A DNA stretch of 64,000 bases from Peronospora farinosa (GCA_947646735.1 CANTFK010000017.1:434001-498000); one strand, 5' to 3'. Shown: positions 53,307 to 64,000, counted from the stretch's first letter. Translations and numbers: made by a program. Notes: a model not told the origin generated them from the sequence alone.

Positions 53307-55889
53307 ATGGAGCTTCCACCAGCCAATAAGAAGACCCGCAATCGCAAGAAAAAAAGACGTCGAGCGGCTCCTGCAACTTCTACAATTGCTGCTACACCTG
53401 TGATGACGTCATCATTGAGCCCGGACACTCTGGAGGACGTCGAGTCTAACTCGTCCAAGAGTATTGATGGCTCCAATTCGACAGCATGTCGCTCCTTTTC
53501 ACCGCTGAGTGGCAGTAGTGGCCAGAGATTCAGTAGTGGAGAGGAAGAAGATTATGAAGATAACGAGTACTCGTCCGAGAGCGAGGAAGAAGGAGAAAGT
53601 AGCTATAAGCCAGGAGGCTACCACCGTGTGCAGATTGGTGAGGTGTATAATCAAAGGTTTGAGGTGCTGGAGAAGCTCGGTTGGGGACATTTTTCTACCG
53701 TATGGAAGTGTTTAGATAGACAAACAGGAGATACGGTGGCCATGAAGGTGCAAAAAAGCGCGCGTCATTATACGGAAGCTGCCAGAGATGAGATTGAACT
53801 ATTGGAATGCTCAGTGCGTGCGGCCCGGGCAGAGTTTGAATCGACGGAGCAGCAAGAGGCGATTAAGGTGGTTTGTCTTGTCGATTCGTTCGAACACAAG
53901 GGTCCCAATGGCGTGCATGTGTGCATGGTATTTGAAATGATGGGGGATAATTTGCTGACTCTTATCAAGTACTATAATTACCGGGGAGTGCCCTTGCAGC
54001 TGGTGCAGCGTCTTACGAAAGATATCATGGAAGGACTGGCGTTCCTTCACGACAAATGTCAGATCATTCACACTGATTTGAAGCCCGAAAATGTGCTTCT
54101 CTCCCATCATATCCCGCAGCTTCCAGCGATACGGAAGTCGCAGTGGGACGCGTTCTATGCGATGCGTCGTGCACGGCGCGAGAAGGGAGCAAAAACACCT
54201 ACAAATAGAGACGATACAGCCAGCAGTGCTTACGATGTTGCTGCAAATGGCACTGAGATGTTAAAAGAAGAGAAAAAGCGTTTAAAGAATAGACTGAAAA
54301 AGAAGCGGCAAAAGCTAAGGAAACAGGCTGGACGCGAGGCTTCTATGGACGGTGATGTTGCATGTGGCAAAAAGGATATCACTGCGCGTCCTACAGTTAC
54401 TACGAGCGATTCATGTGTTGATGCCTTGAGTAGCAGCTTGTCACAACTCGCGGTCTCTAAAAATGCTGGAATCAACATACCAGCCGAGGCAGTTTTCAAA
54501 TCGAATTTTATTGGAGATGTCAATGATACGATCAAAGATGACACATGCACATCATCAGACGTAACGCGGACATGGTATCATCAGGTTGGACAGCTTGGTG
54601 ATGAAGAAGATAAAAACTGGGTGCACTTACCTCCGGCATTTGCGGCACGAGTAATGCTTTTGCTACCAGAGGGCCGTGTTGCTGGCTCGAAGCACAAGGA
54701 GCGTGAATTTACTTTGACTGTGGCGACTAAGCCAAGACAACCGTCAGTGAAAAGTGCGAATGATGAAAATGGAAATGAAGTTGTGGAGACGTCATTTGCT
54801 TTAAGGTATCTGGACCACGTGGATGACGATGTGATAAGGTCGATTGAAGAACAGGTTTTAGGGCTGCGTGAATGCAGCACACCTCAAAAACCCACCGTTT
54901 CGACTAAAATGATGTACCGTGTATGGAGACTTGAGTTTGATGCAAGATACATGCATGCTGTGTTGGGTGCGTACATGTCTGTGTTGCATTCCCACGACCT
55001 ATCTACTTGCTAATCTTATTATTCTTTTGCTACGGTATTAGATTATTTGGAACGTCGTATTGAAGGCCTGCGTTTCTTGAACATAGTGCATTCTTCTTGT
55101 GTTGCGCTTCCTGGATTCTTTCTACCGAAGCCACCTAGCAACGGATGTATCACAAGCACGGCGAAGAACAAGAAATCTGACGTTTTTATGCCCGATGTCG
55201 TCATACAGGGAATCAATCTTGCATCGTTGACTGGATTGTTCGAGAAGAGTTTGGAAGTAAAACCGCTCCAGCAACGACTCGGCTGCTGGGCTTCGCGCTT
55301 AAACAAGCTCGCCAACAGTGAAGGTTTTGATCTCATAAAACTCAATGCAAAGATTTGCGACCTTGGCAACGCATGCTGGACCACGAAGCATTTTACGAAC
55401 GACATCCAGACGCGTCAGTACCGGTGCCCTGAGGTTATCCTTGGCAAACGTTACGACACATCAGCAGACATTTGGTCCATGGCATGCTTTGTGTTTGAGC
55501 TGCTGACGGGAGACCTTCTTTTCGACCCGAAAAGTGGCCGAAATTTCAATCGCGATGAGGACCACCTGGCTCAAATGATTGAATTGCTTGGTCGCATGCC
55601 GAAGTCGTTTAGCGGATCCCAGCGCGGTTTACGTGAGTTCTTCAACCGCAAGGGCGATCTGAAGAGGATTCGTAACCTGAAGTTCTGGAGCTTGCAACAA
55701 GTGCTTTTTGAAAAGTACCATTTCTCGCGTCATGACGCAGAATGTCTTGCATCATTCCTAGGCCCCATGTTACGCTACGAGCCGTCAAAGCGTGCTACAG
55801 CCTACGAATGTCTTGCGCACCCGTGGCTTGCTCATGTGGATGGGGCTGTAGAGAAGAAGGATCCCGAGGGTAGCAGTCTTTGTAGATAG
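53307..55889 (+). CDS. SR-protein kinase (SRPK family)
   Basis: Exons 53307-54966 and 55042-55889; 835 residues. SRPKs phosphorylate Arg-Ser dipeptides of splicing factors and control their nuclear import. The kinase domain starts at about residue 115; its glycine loop reads LGWGHFSTVW, an SRPK hallmark, followed by VAMKVQKS. The catalytic loop is HTDLKPENVLL (about 254). The magnesium motif is the SRPK-type DLGNACW (about 659), followed by TRQYRCPEVI and ADIWSMACFVFEL. A roughly 390-residue insert between the catalytic loop and DLGN splits the lobes, also typical; it contains a long basic helix (KKRLKNRLKKKRQKLRKQ). The N-terminus is Ser/acidic. The 75-nt GT-AG intron lies inside the insert; splicing gives AVLDYLERRIEGL. 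ATG 53307 is the first in the open frame. Confidence 0.93.
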
Positions 55890-57039
55890 AGATGTCGTGC
55901 GGTGTTGCGAGTGGTGCTGAGCTTTTGTATTGCCCGTCGAAGGCAACACCATAGCCTGGAGAATGAAAGTACCCTGAAGCGCACTGATACGAAGGGATTA
56001 CAAGCGGTGAGTGTTGCCCCGTCATTGACATCTTAGCCAACACTGGCCTCAGAGCATGAACGTACAAAGTTAGCACGGCGTTAATGGAGAGCAAAACGAA
56101 ACGACCAGGTGGATGAAGAAAAGCTGAAATTTTAATCATTTGAAGCATTGCAAAGCAGACAATACTACACAAATGGCGCCATTGTGCCTCACACGTCCTT
56201 CCAACCTTCTACCAGTCTTGTGTACCTCTCTGCTGAGGAACTTGGTGCGCTACAAGGTCTGCGTTGTACTGCTAAGCTACTTTAATGGCCGGTGACCAAA
56301 CACGTTTTCATGTTGTAGCCATGTTTCGATGTGTACGATACGGCTGCATCAGGATGCATCACTAGGAACACACTTTAGAGACCCTGGATAAACATCTCTT
56401 TCGGGGTGAGATACGTCGGAAGATAAGCCTGAGGTTGGAACTATATGTAGATGTGTTGTGGCTGGCCAAGTAGAGCTTTTGAACAACTAGACGACTTCGC
56501 GAGCGATCGTATTCAGCTTTGGAGACTGGTAGTGCTCACCCAACCACGTGCTGCGACAGGCACAAGGACTGGCAGGTGATGATACGGCGTTAGGTAAGCG
56601 ACTCCGGCCTAGCTTAGATCCATAAGGAGAAGTATCATTGAGAGGCACGATGCGAATACTCTTGTCAGTTGGACTGGTGACAATTTTTTGACTTATTCCG
56701 CGCTTCGAGTCAAGAACTTGGATTGTAATGAAGAAAAGATATCGCTATCGACTTGATATACGTGAAGCTGCATGGGAGCGACGAGGTACTAGTTTGGTGT
56801 GCTCATTGATCCATTACATGGAATAAGCTCGGTGCAAGCAATCTTGGAAGAGAAATTCCCTGGCAGCTGTAGATCAGCCTCTATCATATTCCAGATATGC
56901 CCAGGCATTGGTCAAAGTTTTAGTGCATCTATCTAACCCATCCGATCAGATGCACTAGTTGAGCATCCATTCGCATTTTGCGCGGTAGTAAACAGTCTAC
57001 TGTCCTCCTCAGTTTTCTTTCGACGTTTCTCAAGATAAA
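55890..57039. other. Intergenic, no gene supported
   Basis: 1.15 kb between SRPK and the effector frame. Only very short frames occur, such as 32 codons from about 56728. Confidence 0.45.
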
Positions 57040-57415
57040 ATGACAAGCTTGCGCTTTACCTATATCCTCGTGGTGGTTTTTGCCGCCATTCTTTACAACA
57101 GTGGCGTTACGGTCTGCGATGGAAAATCTCGACACGTTTTTCATCGAAACTACGGCACCAATTGATGTTGATCTTGATTCGGATGCTCAGCGGCGTCTAC
57201 GTGATGCCATGAAACAAGACCCGACCGACGAAGAAAGAGGACCATCACATGCTGCGGGTCTTGAGAAGATGTTCAACAACCGAAACAATAGTTGGATGAC
57301 GCGCTTCGTCGAAATAATGAAGAAGATAAAATTGAGCATTGACAAACAATGGATCAAGTTGAAATGTTTTATCAAGGGAATGAAAAAGAGTCGTACTGCG
57401 GGCGGAAAATTTTAG
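57040..57415 (+). pseudogene. RXLR-dEER effector gene with a frameshift
   Basis: ATG 57040 opens a hydrophobic signal peptide (MTSLRFTYILVVVFAAILYN) that runs out of frame. One frame later the sequence continues as ENLDTFFIETTAPIDVDLD, then RRLR (57191-57202) and DEER (57227-57238), the two motifs of oomycete effectors delivered into plant cells. The spacing (signal peptide, about 30 residues, RXLR, about 8, EER) is canonical. The shift lies at about 57105-57120 and looks like loss of one base. The C-terminal part is short and basic and has no recognisable WY fold. Either this is a dead allele or the base was lost in assembly. The host target is unknown. It sits between SRPK and the phospholipase with about 1 kb of empty DNA on each side, as is common for effectors. 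Confidence 0.72.
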
Positions 57416-58208
57416 GCAAGAGAGATTTTGAAGAGTTGAAAGAGGAGTCGAAGGTAGGGGGTCCTTACTTTTCTACCAGCCCCCTCGTGGCTAATACAAT
57501 TGCTCTTTGTGCTAAAGTTGTTTGTATTGAGTGTCATTCTTCTACCATGTGCAGCAGGCAAAGGGTTCTAGTGTAGACTATCTACAGCTCGACGATCGTA
57601 ACATAAGGGGTGCTGCCTCGGATCCAACAGACACTGTTGTGGCTATTCAAGCTGTCCTTATTACCTCTAACATATAAAACAAATAAAGGCACACACATTG
57701 TGGCTGCGTCCAACCCTCTCGATGACCATGCGGTGCATGTATTTGTGGCTTAATTTACAGTATTAGATCTTGCATTTGAACTGCAAGCAGATCTGCTGTA
57801 CAAAACTTCCTCTACTCGTTAGTCATTCGCTTTGCCATGAATGAAACCTGTTACAAATGCATAGGTCCAAGGAACACTACAGGCTGCCAGGTAACAATCA
57901 TGATCCAAAACCCGTATATGACAAAAGTATCGTACTTTTCAACATCACCGTCGTGGTCGTTCACAAGCCAACTTCGTGACACTTTTTCACACTTCCCTTC
58001 CATTGGAAATGTTTTTCTTGAGCACGGTCAAAGACCAGATAGTCTTCTTATCAAGTGATGGCATGCTGCGCATGTCCGAGACTCGGTCTCTTCCTCTTTG
58101 AGCAAGAAGTATAGACCGCAGTGTTTGGGTACTTCCTGCGTTTTCACCACCATCCCTACGTAGCGATGTTCAGCTTGGACGGGTTGTCAAGGGCGTCCGA
58201 TGGCTTTG
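57416..58208. other. Intergenic, no gene supported
   Basis: 0.8 kb. A frame at 57837-58058 has no recognisable feature. It should hold the 3' regions of the convergent effector and phospholipase genes. Confidence 0.45.
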
Positions 58209-61200
58209 TCACGGCGTTGATCGTTTAATATCGGCGTCTGGTTCAGCGTCTAAAACCCTGGCAGCCCAAGCTTGGATACGCGGCAACGCGTACTTGTAGC
58301 CGACTTCAATGATCTCTTCCATCTTGCTAAACTCCAAGGTACCATAGTCCTTGACCGGTGGCCGTAGATACAAATCAATGCATTCCTCCTTCACGCGGTT
58401 CTTGTGCTGCTCCGATGAAACGTACGCCAACGCAGCTGACACATCGCCCATGGAAGGCACCACTACCGTCTTGGCAAACGGATTGAGCTTGTTCCACAGC
58501 AACCACCATCCCGATAGTGCGCTACCATAGTGGTAAAACTGAGTGCGCGATTCGCTGGCCACATCCACAGCGAAAATGTACTTGATGCCACCTTCCTCCT
58601 TCATGACATCAGCTGGAAGGTTGTTCATATACCCACCATCCAGCAGCAGTGAACCATTTTCTGAAACTGGAGGGAAATACCCTTGCAAACTCATGGATGC
58701 CCGCACATACTTCCAAGCCGGGCCACTGCGGTGTACACTCATACGCGACTTTGCAATATCCGTAGACACGCAGAAATAATTCAGCATTAAATCCTCGATC
58801 GACAGGTCGTAGAAATGCGCGCGGATACTTTTGTTAAAACGCGTGCCATTGAAGAAGGAAGTAATGGGCAATGTCATGTCTCGCAGCTTCTCAGACATAC
58901 TGCTTAAACCTGTTGAGAGCTGCTGTACCTTGGCCTCAACCAAGCTTAAATTATTTGGGTGGAGCGCGAAGATGCCACCAATGAACGCACCAATGCTAGT
59001 ACCCCCGACGACATCTACATGGATACCGCACTCCTGAAGCGCGCGCAGCACGCCTATGTGTGCAAGACCTCTTGCACCGCCTCCACCAAGCACTAAACCC
59101 ACGGCATTGCCGGTGATTCGCCGACTCAGGCGCATAAAGTCCGACCGGTGGTCCTCAAACGGAATTTGCACATTGTGGAACCCACTAATCCACTCGTACT
59201 TCTCCATAGGAAGGATAAAGCGCGGCAGCAACGGACTATCCATCTGTAGACAAATTTTTCTCTTTAACGCGTAAGAGCGTGAGGATCCATTAGCCTCTTC
59301 TATTGCGGCCGCCTCCAGTGCAGCCAGTGTCCAGTCCTTTTCGCGGATACGTACGACGTTAATCTTAGCATCTCTTTTGTCCCAAGCATCCTTCAAAATC
59401 GATATCATGTCACTCACAAAGGCCTGCTGTGGGTGTGCATCAGAGCAGAGTAGCAAGATGTGATCCGCCTGGCGAATACAAAGCTTTGTCCAGGCAGTCA
59501 ACTGTAGATCAGCTTCGTAAATTACCAGTCCACTGGAGCTCTCGATTTCCCCCATCCAGGCTGTGAGGTTTGCCCGTGATACGCGGGAGTTACTGATCCA
59601 CTGTTCACCGAGAAATGCTTTGGCTTTTTGGGATGACACTAGCTCCACTGAAGCTAGTGTTTTCAGCGACATCTTTAAGTGACAACAGAAAGTCGTGATC
59701 TTCGTCATCTTTGTTAGAGAGAGAACGGCAATGGTGCCAATTGGGAGATTGCTGCCCGCTTTTTGCCCATCGGTAGCAGCGGGACTCGAGCCAAGAGAAA
59801 GCAAGTCGTTACTACGAGACTTGATGCCACTGGCGTCAGCGTTTCGGGAAATTACTCGAGGAGTTGGCATTCGACGCGCCAAACTTTTTGTAAAATGAAT
59901 AATCACGGACGGGTACTTGCTTACAACATAATCGAACACGTTCCGTGACATTTGAGATATTTGGGAATCACGGATCGCAAACACAGAAGAATTGCTGGCT
60001 CCAGCTGCAAGCATATCCATTGCACCCAGCGTGGCACCTCGAACAAGATCATTCATCGTCTCCAGTTCTTTGCCGCGATGCGAGTGCATTTGCACGACAC
60101 GAAGGCGACCGCTGATGACTGTAAAAACAGCATCACACAAGTCTCCGCGATCAAACAAGCTTTCACCACTGCGGAGATGCAGCCATTCGAACGACGTATC
60201 GGCCACACATACTAGGCCAGAGTACTGCTGGATTATATGGCGTGTACATTTAACAGCAACGGGGTTGACTTGCAGCAAACTGCAAAAGAGTGCTTCGGGG
60301 ATCCACAACAAGGTCGTATCCTCGAGGCATACATAGCGAGTCGCGAAGAAATGCGATCCAACAAAACACGTAGAAATACCTAGTTCACACCCCTTCGTAG
60401 CTTTATACAGCTCAGCATACTTTTGCGGGGCAGTGGCAACTTGGCTGCTAACCGATCCATCCAGTACAATGTGAACACCCAGTGCACTCGAGGAATCGCC
60501 AGCCTTACGGATTATCTGGTTCTTTGAACGCTTAATAACTTCCACAGAGCTAGCAAGCGTTGCTCGCAACTCCGAATCAAATAACCCGATCGCGTCCGCG
60601 ACATTGTTCACAATCTCGTCTACAGCACTGCCTTCTTCACCACTCGAGGACGGCAAGCACACTAAAGGAGTAATATTGATGATCTCAGATGAAAGTCCAA
60701 AGTGATCGATCAGGGACTTGGCCGTGATCTTTTTCACTTGGCTAAGAGTAGCCTGTGATAGTCGGTAAAAAGCCTCAGGGTATTTTTCAAGCACTTTTTT
60801 GATCGAATGTATCGGGATCTTAAACAGACGAGTGCCGTTTTCTTCTGCTCTTGCAAACAAGTTCTCGCACACTTTTTTCACCTGGGCACTGCATTCTCCG
60901 TTCTCCAACTCATTTACAAGCACTGTCAATAAAGGCAGCGATGACGTCAATGTGTCACCACATCGCAGTAACTTGGAGAACCGTTGGTCTGCTTTGTCAC
61001 TCTGGATCGTCAACGACGCCGAGCCGTTGACAATGACCAAGATGGATCCATCTAGCTCTCCTTGTTTGAAAATAGTCTCACCCTCCGCAAAACGTAGAAT
61101 CCTTAAATCACGTGCCAGTGACTCAACAAATTCACCAGGTAAGAACGAAAAAATCTTGGACAATGTATCATAAATAAACTTGAGATTCTCTGGACCGCAA

Positions 61201-61619
61201 CTCTGACGCAATTCCTTGGGAAATGTAATATGATCTTCCAACTCCAAGTGACGAATCTCTTGCATACGTTCACGTTCTGCTTGCAACAAATCAGAGAATG
61301 ATTTCGAGTGTCTCGAATGATGACGCATGCGCTTGGATGTCGGTGACGACGGTCGCATTTCAAGCTTGGGCATTGTCTTTCGTGGTCGCACTTGGCGTGA
61401 CGCTACCCACACAAACAATACACTAAGGATTAAGGCCACTGTCAATAAAGTTGCAACACCGCCTACTGCGTACGGGTTCTGCCCTTCTACATGACCACAT
61501 ACATTTGCAGCCAATCGCGACGTCTTGTGAGCTGCTTTGGCACCTACGTACGTAAAGACGGCAAGACGTAGACTGACCCAATTCCAGAATTCTAATATGG
61601 TATTATCTATCCACTGCAT
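58209..61619 (-). CDS. Neuropathy-target-esterase-like phospholipase (patatin domain plus cyclic-nucleotide-binding domains)
   Basis: 1136 residues from ATG at 61619, single exon. NTE/PNPLA6 proteins and yeast Nte1 are ER-membrane lysophospholipases that deacylate phosphatidylcholine. One membrane helix (about 51-72, GGVATLLTVALILSVLFVWV) is followed by three cyclic-nucleotide-binding-like domains (about 165-300, 350-470, 490-610; for example EGETIFKQGELDGSILVIV and SGESLFDRGDLCDAVFTVI). The C-terminal patatin domain has the oxyanion loop GGGARGLAHIG (about 843), the nucleophile motif GTSIG (Ser about 873) and the catalytic Asp in DGGYMNN (about 991). Domain order and length fit the family. 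Whether the CNB domains still bind cyclic nucleotides cannot be told. It is divergent from the next gene with 243 bp between the starts, so the two may share a promoter region. Confidence 0.93.
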   Translation of the reverse strand: MQWIDNTILEFWNWVSLRLAVFTYVGAKAAHKTSRLAANVCGHVEGQNPYAVGGVATLLTVALILSVLFVWVASRQVRPRKTMPKLEMRPSSPTSKRMRHHSRHSKSFSDLLQAERERMQEIRHLELEDHITFPKELRQSCGPENLKFIYDTLSKIFSFLPGEFVESLARDLRILRFAEGETIFKQGELDGSILVIVNGSASLTIQSDKADQRFSKLLRCGDTLTSSLPLLTVLVNELENGECSAQVKKVCENLFARAEENGTRLFKIPIHSIKKVLEKYPEAFYRLSQATLSQVKKITAKSLIDHFGLSSEIINITPLVCLPSSSGEEGSAVDEIVNNVADAIGLFDSELRATLASSVEVIKRSKNQIIRKAGDSSSALGVHIVLDGSVSSQVATAPQKYAELYKATKGCELGISTCFVGSHFFATRYVCLEDTTLLWIPEALFCSLLQVNPVAVKCTRHIIQQYSGLVCVADTSFEWLHLRSGESLFDRGDLCDAVFTVISGRLRVVQMHSHRGKELETMNDLVRGATLGAMDMLAAGASNSSVFAIRDSQISQMSRNVFDYVVSKYPSVIIHFTKSLARRMPTPRVISRNADASGIKSRSNDLLSLGSSPAATDGQKAGSNLPIGTIAVLSLTKMTKITTFCCHLKMSLKTLASVELVSSQKAKAFLGEQWISNSRVSRANLTAWMGEIESSSGLVIYEADLQLTAWTKLCIRQADHILLLCSDAHPQQAFVSDMISILKDAWDKRDAKINVVRIREKDWTLAALEAAAIEEANGSSRSYALKRKICLQMDSPLLPRFILPMEKYEWISGFHNVQIPFEDHRSDFMRLSRRITGNAVGLVLGGGGARGLAHIGVLRALQECGIHVDVVGGTSIGAFIGGIFALHPNNLSLVEAKVQQLSTGLSSMSEKLRDMTLPITSFFNGTRFNKSIRAHFYDLSIEDLMLNYFCVSTDIAKSRMSVHRSGPAWKYVRASMSLQGYFPPVSENGSLLLDGGYMNNLPADVMKEEGGIKYIFAVDVASESRTQFYHYGSALSGWWLLWNKLNPFAKTVVVPSMGDVSAALAYVSSEQHKNRVKEECIDLYLRPPVKDYGTLEFSKMEEIIEVGYKYALPRIQAWAARVLDAEPDADIKRSTP

Positions 61620-61862
61620 GGAGAGTCAGTGATTGATCAGAGCTATTACTAGTCAAGTACTATGTACTATTTTTTATTACTACTTTAGGGCTTGATTTGT
61701 TAATGTCAAATTTCGTAATGAAGCTTTTCAAGTGATGCGGATCCAAAATGACGGGGCTGTTTTTTGTAACAGCATTACTACTGCAAAAGTCTTTTTTTGT
61801 GAAATAATGACATCCTCTGTCGAGTGACTCGTCCCATTAGCCAGCCATTCGATTCAATTACT

Positions 61863-62603
61863 ATGACCAATGACGAAACGAAAGGTGCTCAACTGATGGC
61901 ACGCTATGACCGTCTGATTGCTGCATTAAGTAAAGATGCATTTCAATCTTCTACAGGAGTTTATGCACGAATGGAAGACGCTTTTGCTGCGATTGAAAAG
62001 GCTGAGAATGACGAGCAGAGACAACAACTGCTGACTGCTGCTACCGACAAGAGCATACGCTGTGCAGAGCTCATTGCCAAGAGTTTAGAAGCCTCTGCAA
62101 GCCTTTCTAGACTACAACAGACATTGAAAGTTTCATATAATTATTGTCAACAAGATGAAAGTGATGAGGATGAGGAGATGGATTGTGAGGAGGATACACC
62201 GATAGATGAAGGCACGACATTATTGCTGCAGGACTTGGTAGTGGCAGGAGATGCGGTGGAGGATGCAGCCAAGAACTACGCATGTCTGGGTGTTGTACGC
62301 AAGACAACGCGTGCCAGTCATGATCTACTGACGTCAGCGGAGAGCCATCTGAAGGAATATCTGGCGAGCGAGTCGGCTACGGTAGGAGACGTCGCTAGCC
62401 AGAACGACTTTCGAGAGCTGTACATGGAGGAGTTTACGACGGCTTTTGGTGATGAACTGGACCAGTTTCGTCAGGAAGAACGCTTTGAGAGCAAGGATGT
62501 AACCTATTTAATTTCCTGTATCCATGCAGGCGGGGACATCTTTTCGCCGCTGCAGAAAAAGCTCTTCGTTGAATCGGTTGGGGCTAGTCAAGCGATGGAA
62601 TAG
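61863..62603 (+). CDS. Acidic protein with an Rsa3-like C-terminus (possible 60S assembly factor)
   Basis: 246 residues from ATG 61863; in-frame codons before it lack ATG. The N-terminal part is helical (ARYDRLIAALSKDAF; LIAKSLEASASLSRLQQTL), then an acidic run (ESDEDEEMDCEEDTP). The last 60 residues, FRELYMEEFTTAFGDELDQF followed by FESKDVTYLISCIHAGGDIF, resemble the conserved C-terminal block of yeast Rsa3 (F-x-x-x-Y-M ... FGDDLD ... LI ... G), a nucleolar factor of 60S assembly. The match is from memory of the pattern and needs a profile search. Its start is 243 bp from the start of the phospholipase gene on the other strand. Confidence 0.5.
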   Translation: MTNDETKGAQLMARYDRLIAALSKDAFQSSTGVYARMEDAFAAIEKAENDEQRQQLLTAATDKSIRCAELIAKSLEASASLSRLQQTLKVSYNYCQQDESDEDEEMDCEEDTPIDEGTTLLLQDLVVAGDAVEDAAKNYACLGVVRKTTRASHDLLTSAESHLKEYLASESATVGDVASQNDFRELYMEEFTTAFGDELDQFRQEERFESKDVTYLISCIHAGGDIFSPLQKKLFVESVGASQAME

Positions 62604-62787
62604 AATTAGCTAGCACCGACCGGTACGAGCAATACAGTTAACACCTATGTAGCGTATACAAATTGTTTTCTTTTAGACCGGTTGTTTCCCGTATACGAAC
62701 AACGTAGTGCTAGTTGTACTGTGGTCCTACAATAAGACCAGGCAGTCTAGACGACACACTTCCCCATGTTTTAACAGCAGAACGAGC

Positions 62788-64000
62788 CTAGACACGTAGA
62801 TTGCGCTTCGTCGACCTCGTCGTTTTCTTCTTTTCTTGCTGCGGTAAACTACCAGAAGTCGCAACAACGTACGACTTGACCGTGGGGTAGTAAGAGTCCA
62901 TCGGTCGCTCGCGCAACTCGCGCTTTTGTCGACGGGTTCGTCCTGCATTCACCTGGCCAAAAAAGTCGTCGATCCACAAGAGCATGCCATCACGGCCGCC
63001 CTTCAGCAGCTCGATGCCTCTGCTGAAAAGAGGATCTACAGACAGCGGTGGGCAGCTTGCATTGTTGGGTGGAGACATCTTCACAGCCACTTGCTCACTT
63101 TCTGGTTCACTTTCCTCATCAGTCGCCACCACGCGTCGATAAAAGTAGCACTGGTGTCCCTCACTTGAGCCTGCCATCGATGTAGCCACTCGTCCAATGT
63201 TTTCGACCGAGAACCCGTACGCGTCCACAACTTTCCGTGGCGAATGAAAGCTGACAAAGTATTTGCCTGAGCTACGGTTAAACATATCCGCCATCTTGTG
63301 CATCACATCCGGTGGAAAGCCCACGTCAAAACTATACACGTGTGAAAATGGTTCGAACGTGTGTGCGTGTGTGATGTCCCCGACGGTAAACACCGTCGAA
63401 AGATGTTTGTGATGCTGTGAATCCAGCGACAAGACGCTGCGCAAGTTGTGCAACGACAAATGCCAGCGTAACTCCTCAAGTTCAATGCCGTAGGAGACCT
63501 GTACACCAGGATCCACAGACACGTGAAAATTGGGCTTACCAAGTCCAGAGCCCACGTCCACGAAACAACTGGTCGTTGTAAGTTCACAATTGTCTTTAAG
63601 ATAGTCGACTACCCGTTGAAATGAAGCTTGTGTAATCTCTCCGTAGATGGCTCCACCTGCTGCGTTACCTCCTAGACTTCCCGTTTGCTTGCGGATGGCT
63701 TTGTAAACCTCCGAAACTTCATGCTCTGTGAACGTCCTCTGAAGCTCCATTTCTCGAGCATCATCCAAAGGAGTTGCTTTACCCGGAAGACCGATCGATA
63801 GTCTTTTCCTTTTTTTATTAGACACTGGTATGGTACTGCTACTGTTTGGCAAAATGGAGGGGGTACTGGAGCTTAAACGTTTACGCTTCCGACCTATAAT
63901 CACAACATTACCGGAAGATTGAAAAGACTCATCTGGGAAAGATATGGACGACGTTGCCTTTATAGACTTTTTAAGACTATCGCCGCGTATGGGAGACAGG
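62788..64000 (-). CDS. DOT1-like SAM-dependent methyltransferase, 5' end outside the window
   Basis: The frame is open from the stop at 62788 to the window edge at 64000. No ATG occurs in the first visible codons, so the start lies outside or on an upstream exon. DOT1 enzymes methylate histone H3 lysine 79. The core carries a DOT1-like YGEI, then FVDVGSGLGK (SAM-binding motif I), VSYGIELEELRW, and FDVGFPPDVMHKMADMF in the place of the N-x-x-F-GP-x-hydrophobic block. The N-terminal part is basic (GRKRKRL, NKKRKRL), and the C-terminus ends KKKTTRSTKRNLRV, consistent with a nuclear protein. The missing canonical NFAFGP leaves the substrate open: it may be one of the expanded DOT1-like paralogues of oomycetes. 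Confidence 0.75.
   Translation of the reverse strand, partial: LSPIRGDSLKKSIKATSSISFPDESFQSSGNVVIIGRKRKRLSSSTPSILPNSSSTIPVSNKKRKRLSIGLPGKATPLDDAREMELQRTFTEHEVSEVYKAIRKQTGSLGGNAAGGAIYGEITQASFQRVVDYLKDNCELTTTSCFVDVGSGLGKPNFHVSVDPGVQVSYGIELEELRWHLSLHNLRSVLSLDSQHHKHLSTVFTVGDITHAHTFEPFSHVYSFDVGFPPDVMHKMADMFNRSSGKYFVSFHSPRKVVDAYGFSVENIGRVATSMAGSSEGHQCYFYRRVVATDEESEPESEQVAVKMSPPNNASCPPLSVDPLFSRGIELLKGGRDGMLLWIDDFFGQVNAGRTRRQKRELRERPMDSYYPTVKSYVVATSGSLPQQEKKKTTRSTKRNLRV

Noticed and set aside
54230..54880. Antisense frames of about 100 codons inside the SRPK gene
   Set aside because: They are shadows of a strongly supported coding exon.
1..64000. CRISPR arrays, bacterial operons, prophage or integrons
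   Set aside because: The sequence is eukaryotic, with introns and LTR elements. The only regular repeats are protein-coding (20908-21390) or LTR-derived.

Overview
The window looks like nuclear DNA of an oomycete plant pathogen of the Phytophthora/downy mildew group (Peronosporaceae). The evidence is an RXLR-dEER effector-type reading frame at 57.1 kb, short (73-86 nt) spliceosomal introns, an SR-protein kinase, a neuropathy-target-esterase-like phospholipase with cyclic-nucleotide-binding domains, and a large mass of chromodomain Ty3/gypsy elements. The species cannot be fixed from this sequence.

Layout. Positions 1-35,319 are almost entirely LTR retrotransposons. (i) Two copies of one Ty1/copia LTR lie head to head (1-461 antisense, 999-1615 sense). 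The right one leads into a decayed copia gag-pol (to 3583) with a half-tRNA-type primer binding site. (ii) A decayed gypsy element, E1, spans 3584-10461. (iii) A second gypsy family (family A) is nested three deep. Antisense E2 (10462-14115 plus 33296-35319) was entered by sense E3 (14116-33295, 5-bp target duplication TGCCT). E3 was entered by E4 (18517-26598, duplication CTAAA/TTAAA). The 3' part of E3 is then tandemly duplicated (26599-29947 and 29948-33295), best explained by unequal recombination between LTRs. A solo LTR (34069-34531, duplication TGCAT) sits in the gag of E2.

Positions 35,742-64,000 are a gene-bearing block: PTR-type peptide transporter (-), short tRNase Z (+, one GC-AG intron), poly-Q protein (-), SBDS ribosome maturation factor with a C-terminal zinc finger (+), a type I membrane protein (+), a Ser-rich protein (+), SRPK (+), a frame-broken RXLR effector (+), NTE-like phospholipase (-), an Rsa3-like protein (+) and a DOT1-like methyltransferase (-, running off the window). 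SBDS and the Rsa3-like protein both point to 60S ribosome assembly, but I see no operon-like or pathway clustering.

Two signals stand out. First, family A carries a long antisense reading frame (392 codons) filling the space between pol and the 3' LTR. It is intact in all three copies although gag and pol are broken in each, and its nucleotide differences concentrate at third codon positions. Second, LTRs of several unrelated families, copia and gypsy, are built largely from consecutive tiny hairpins whose pairing survives while the sequence diverges.
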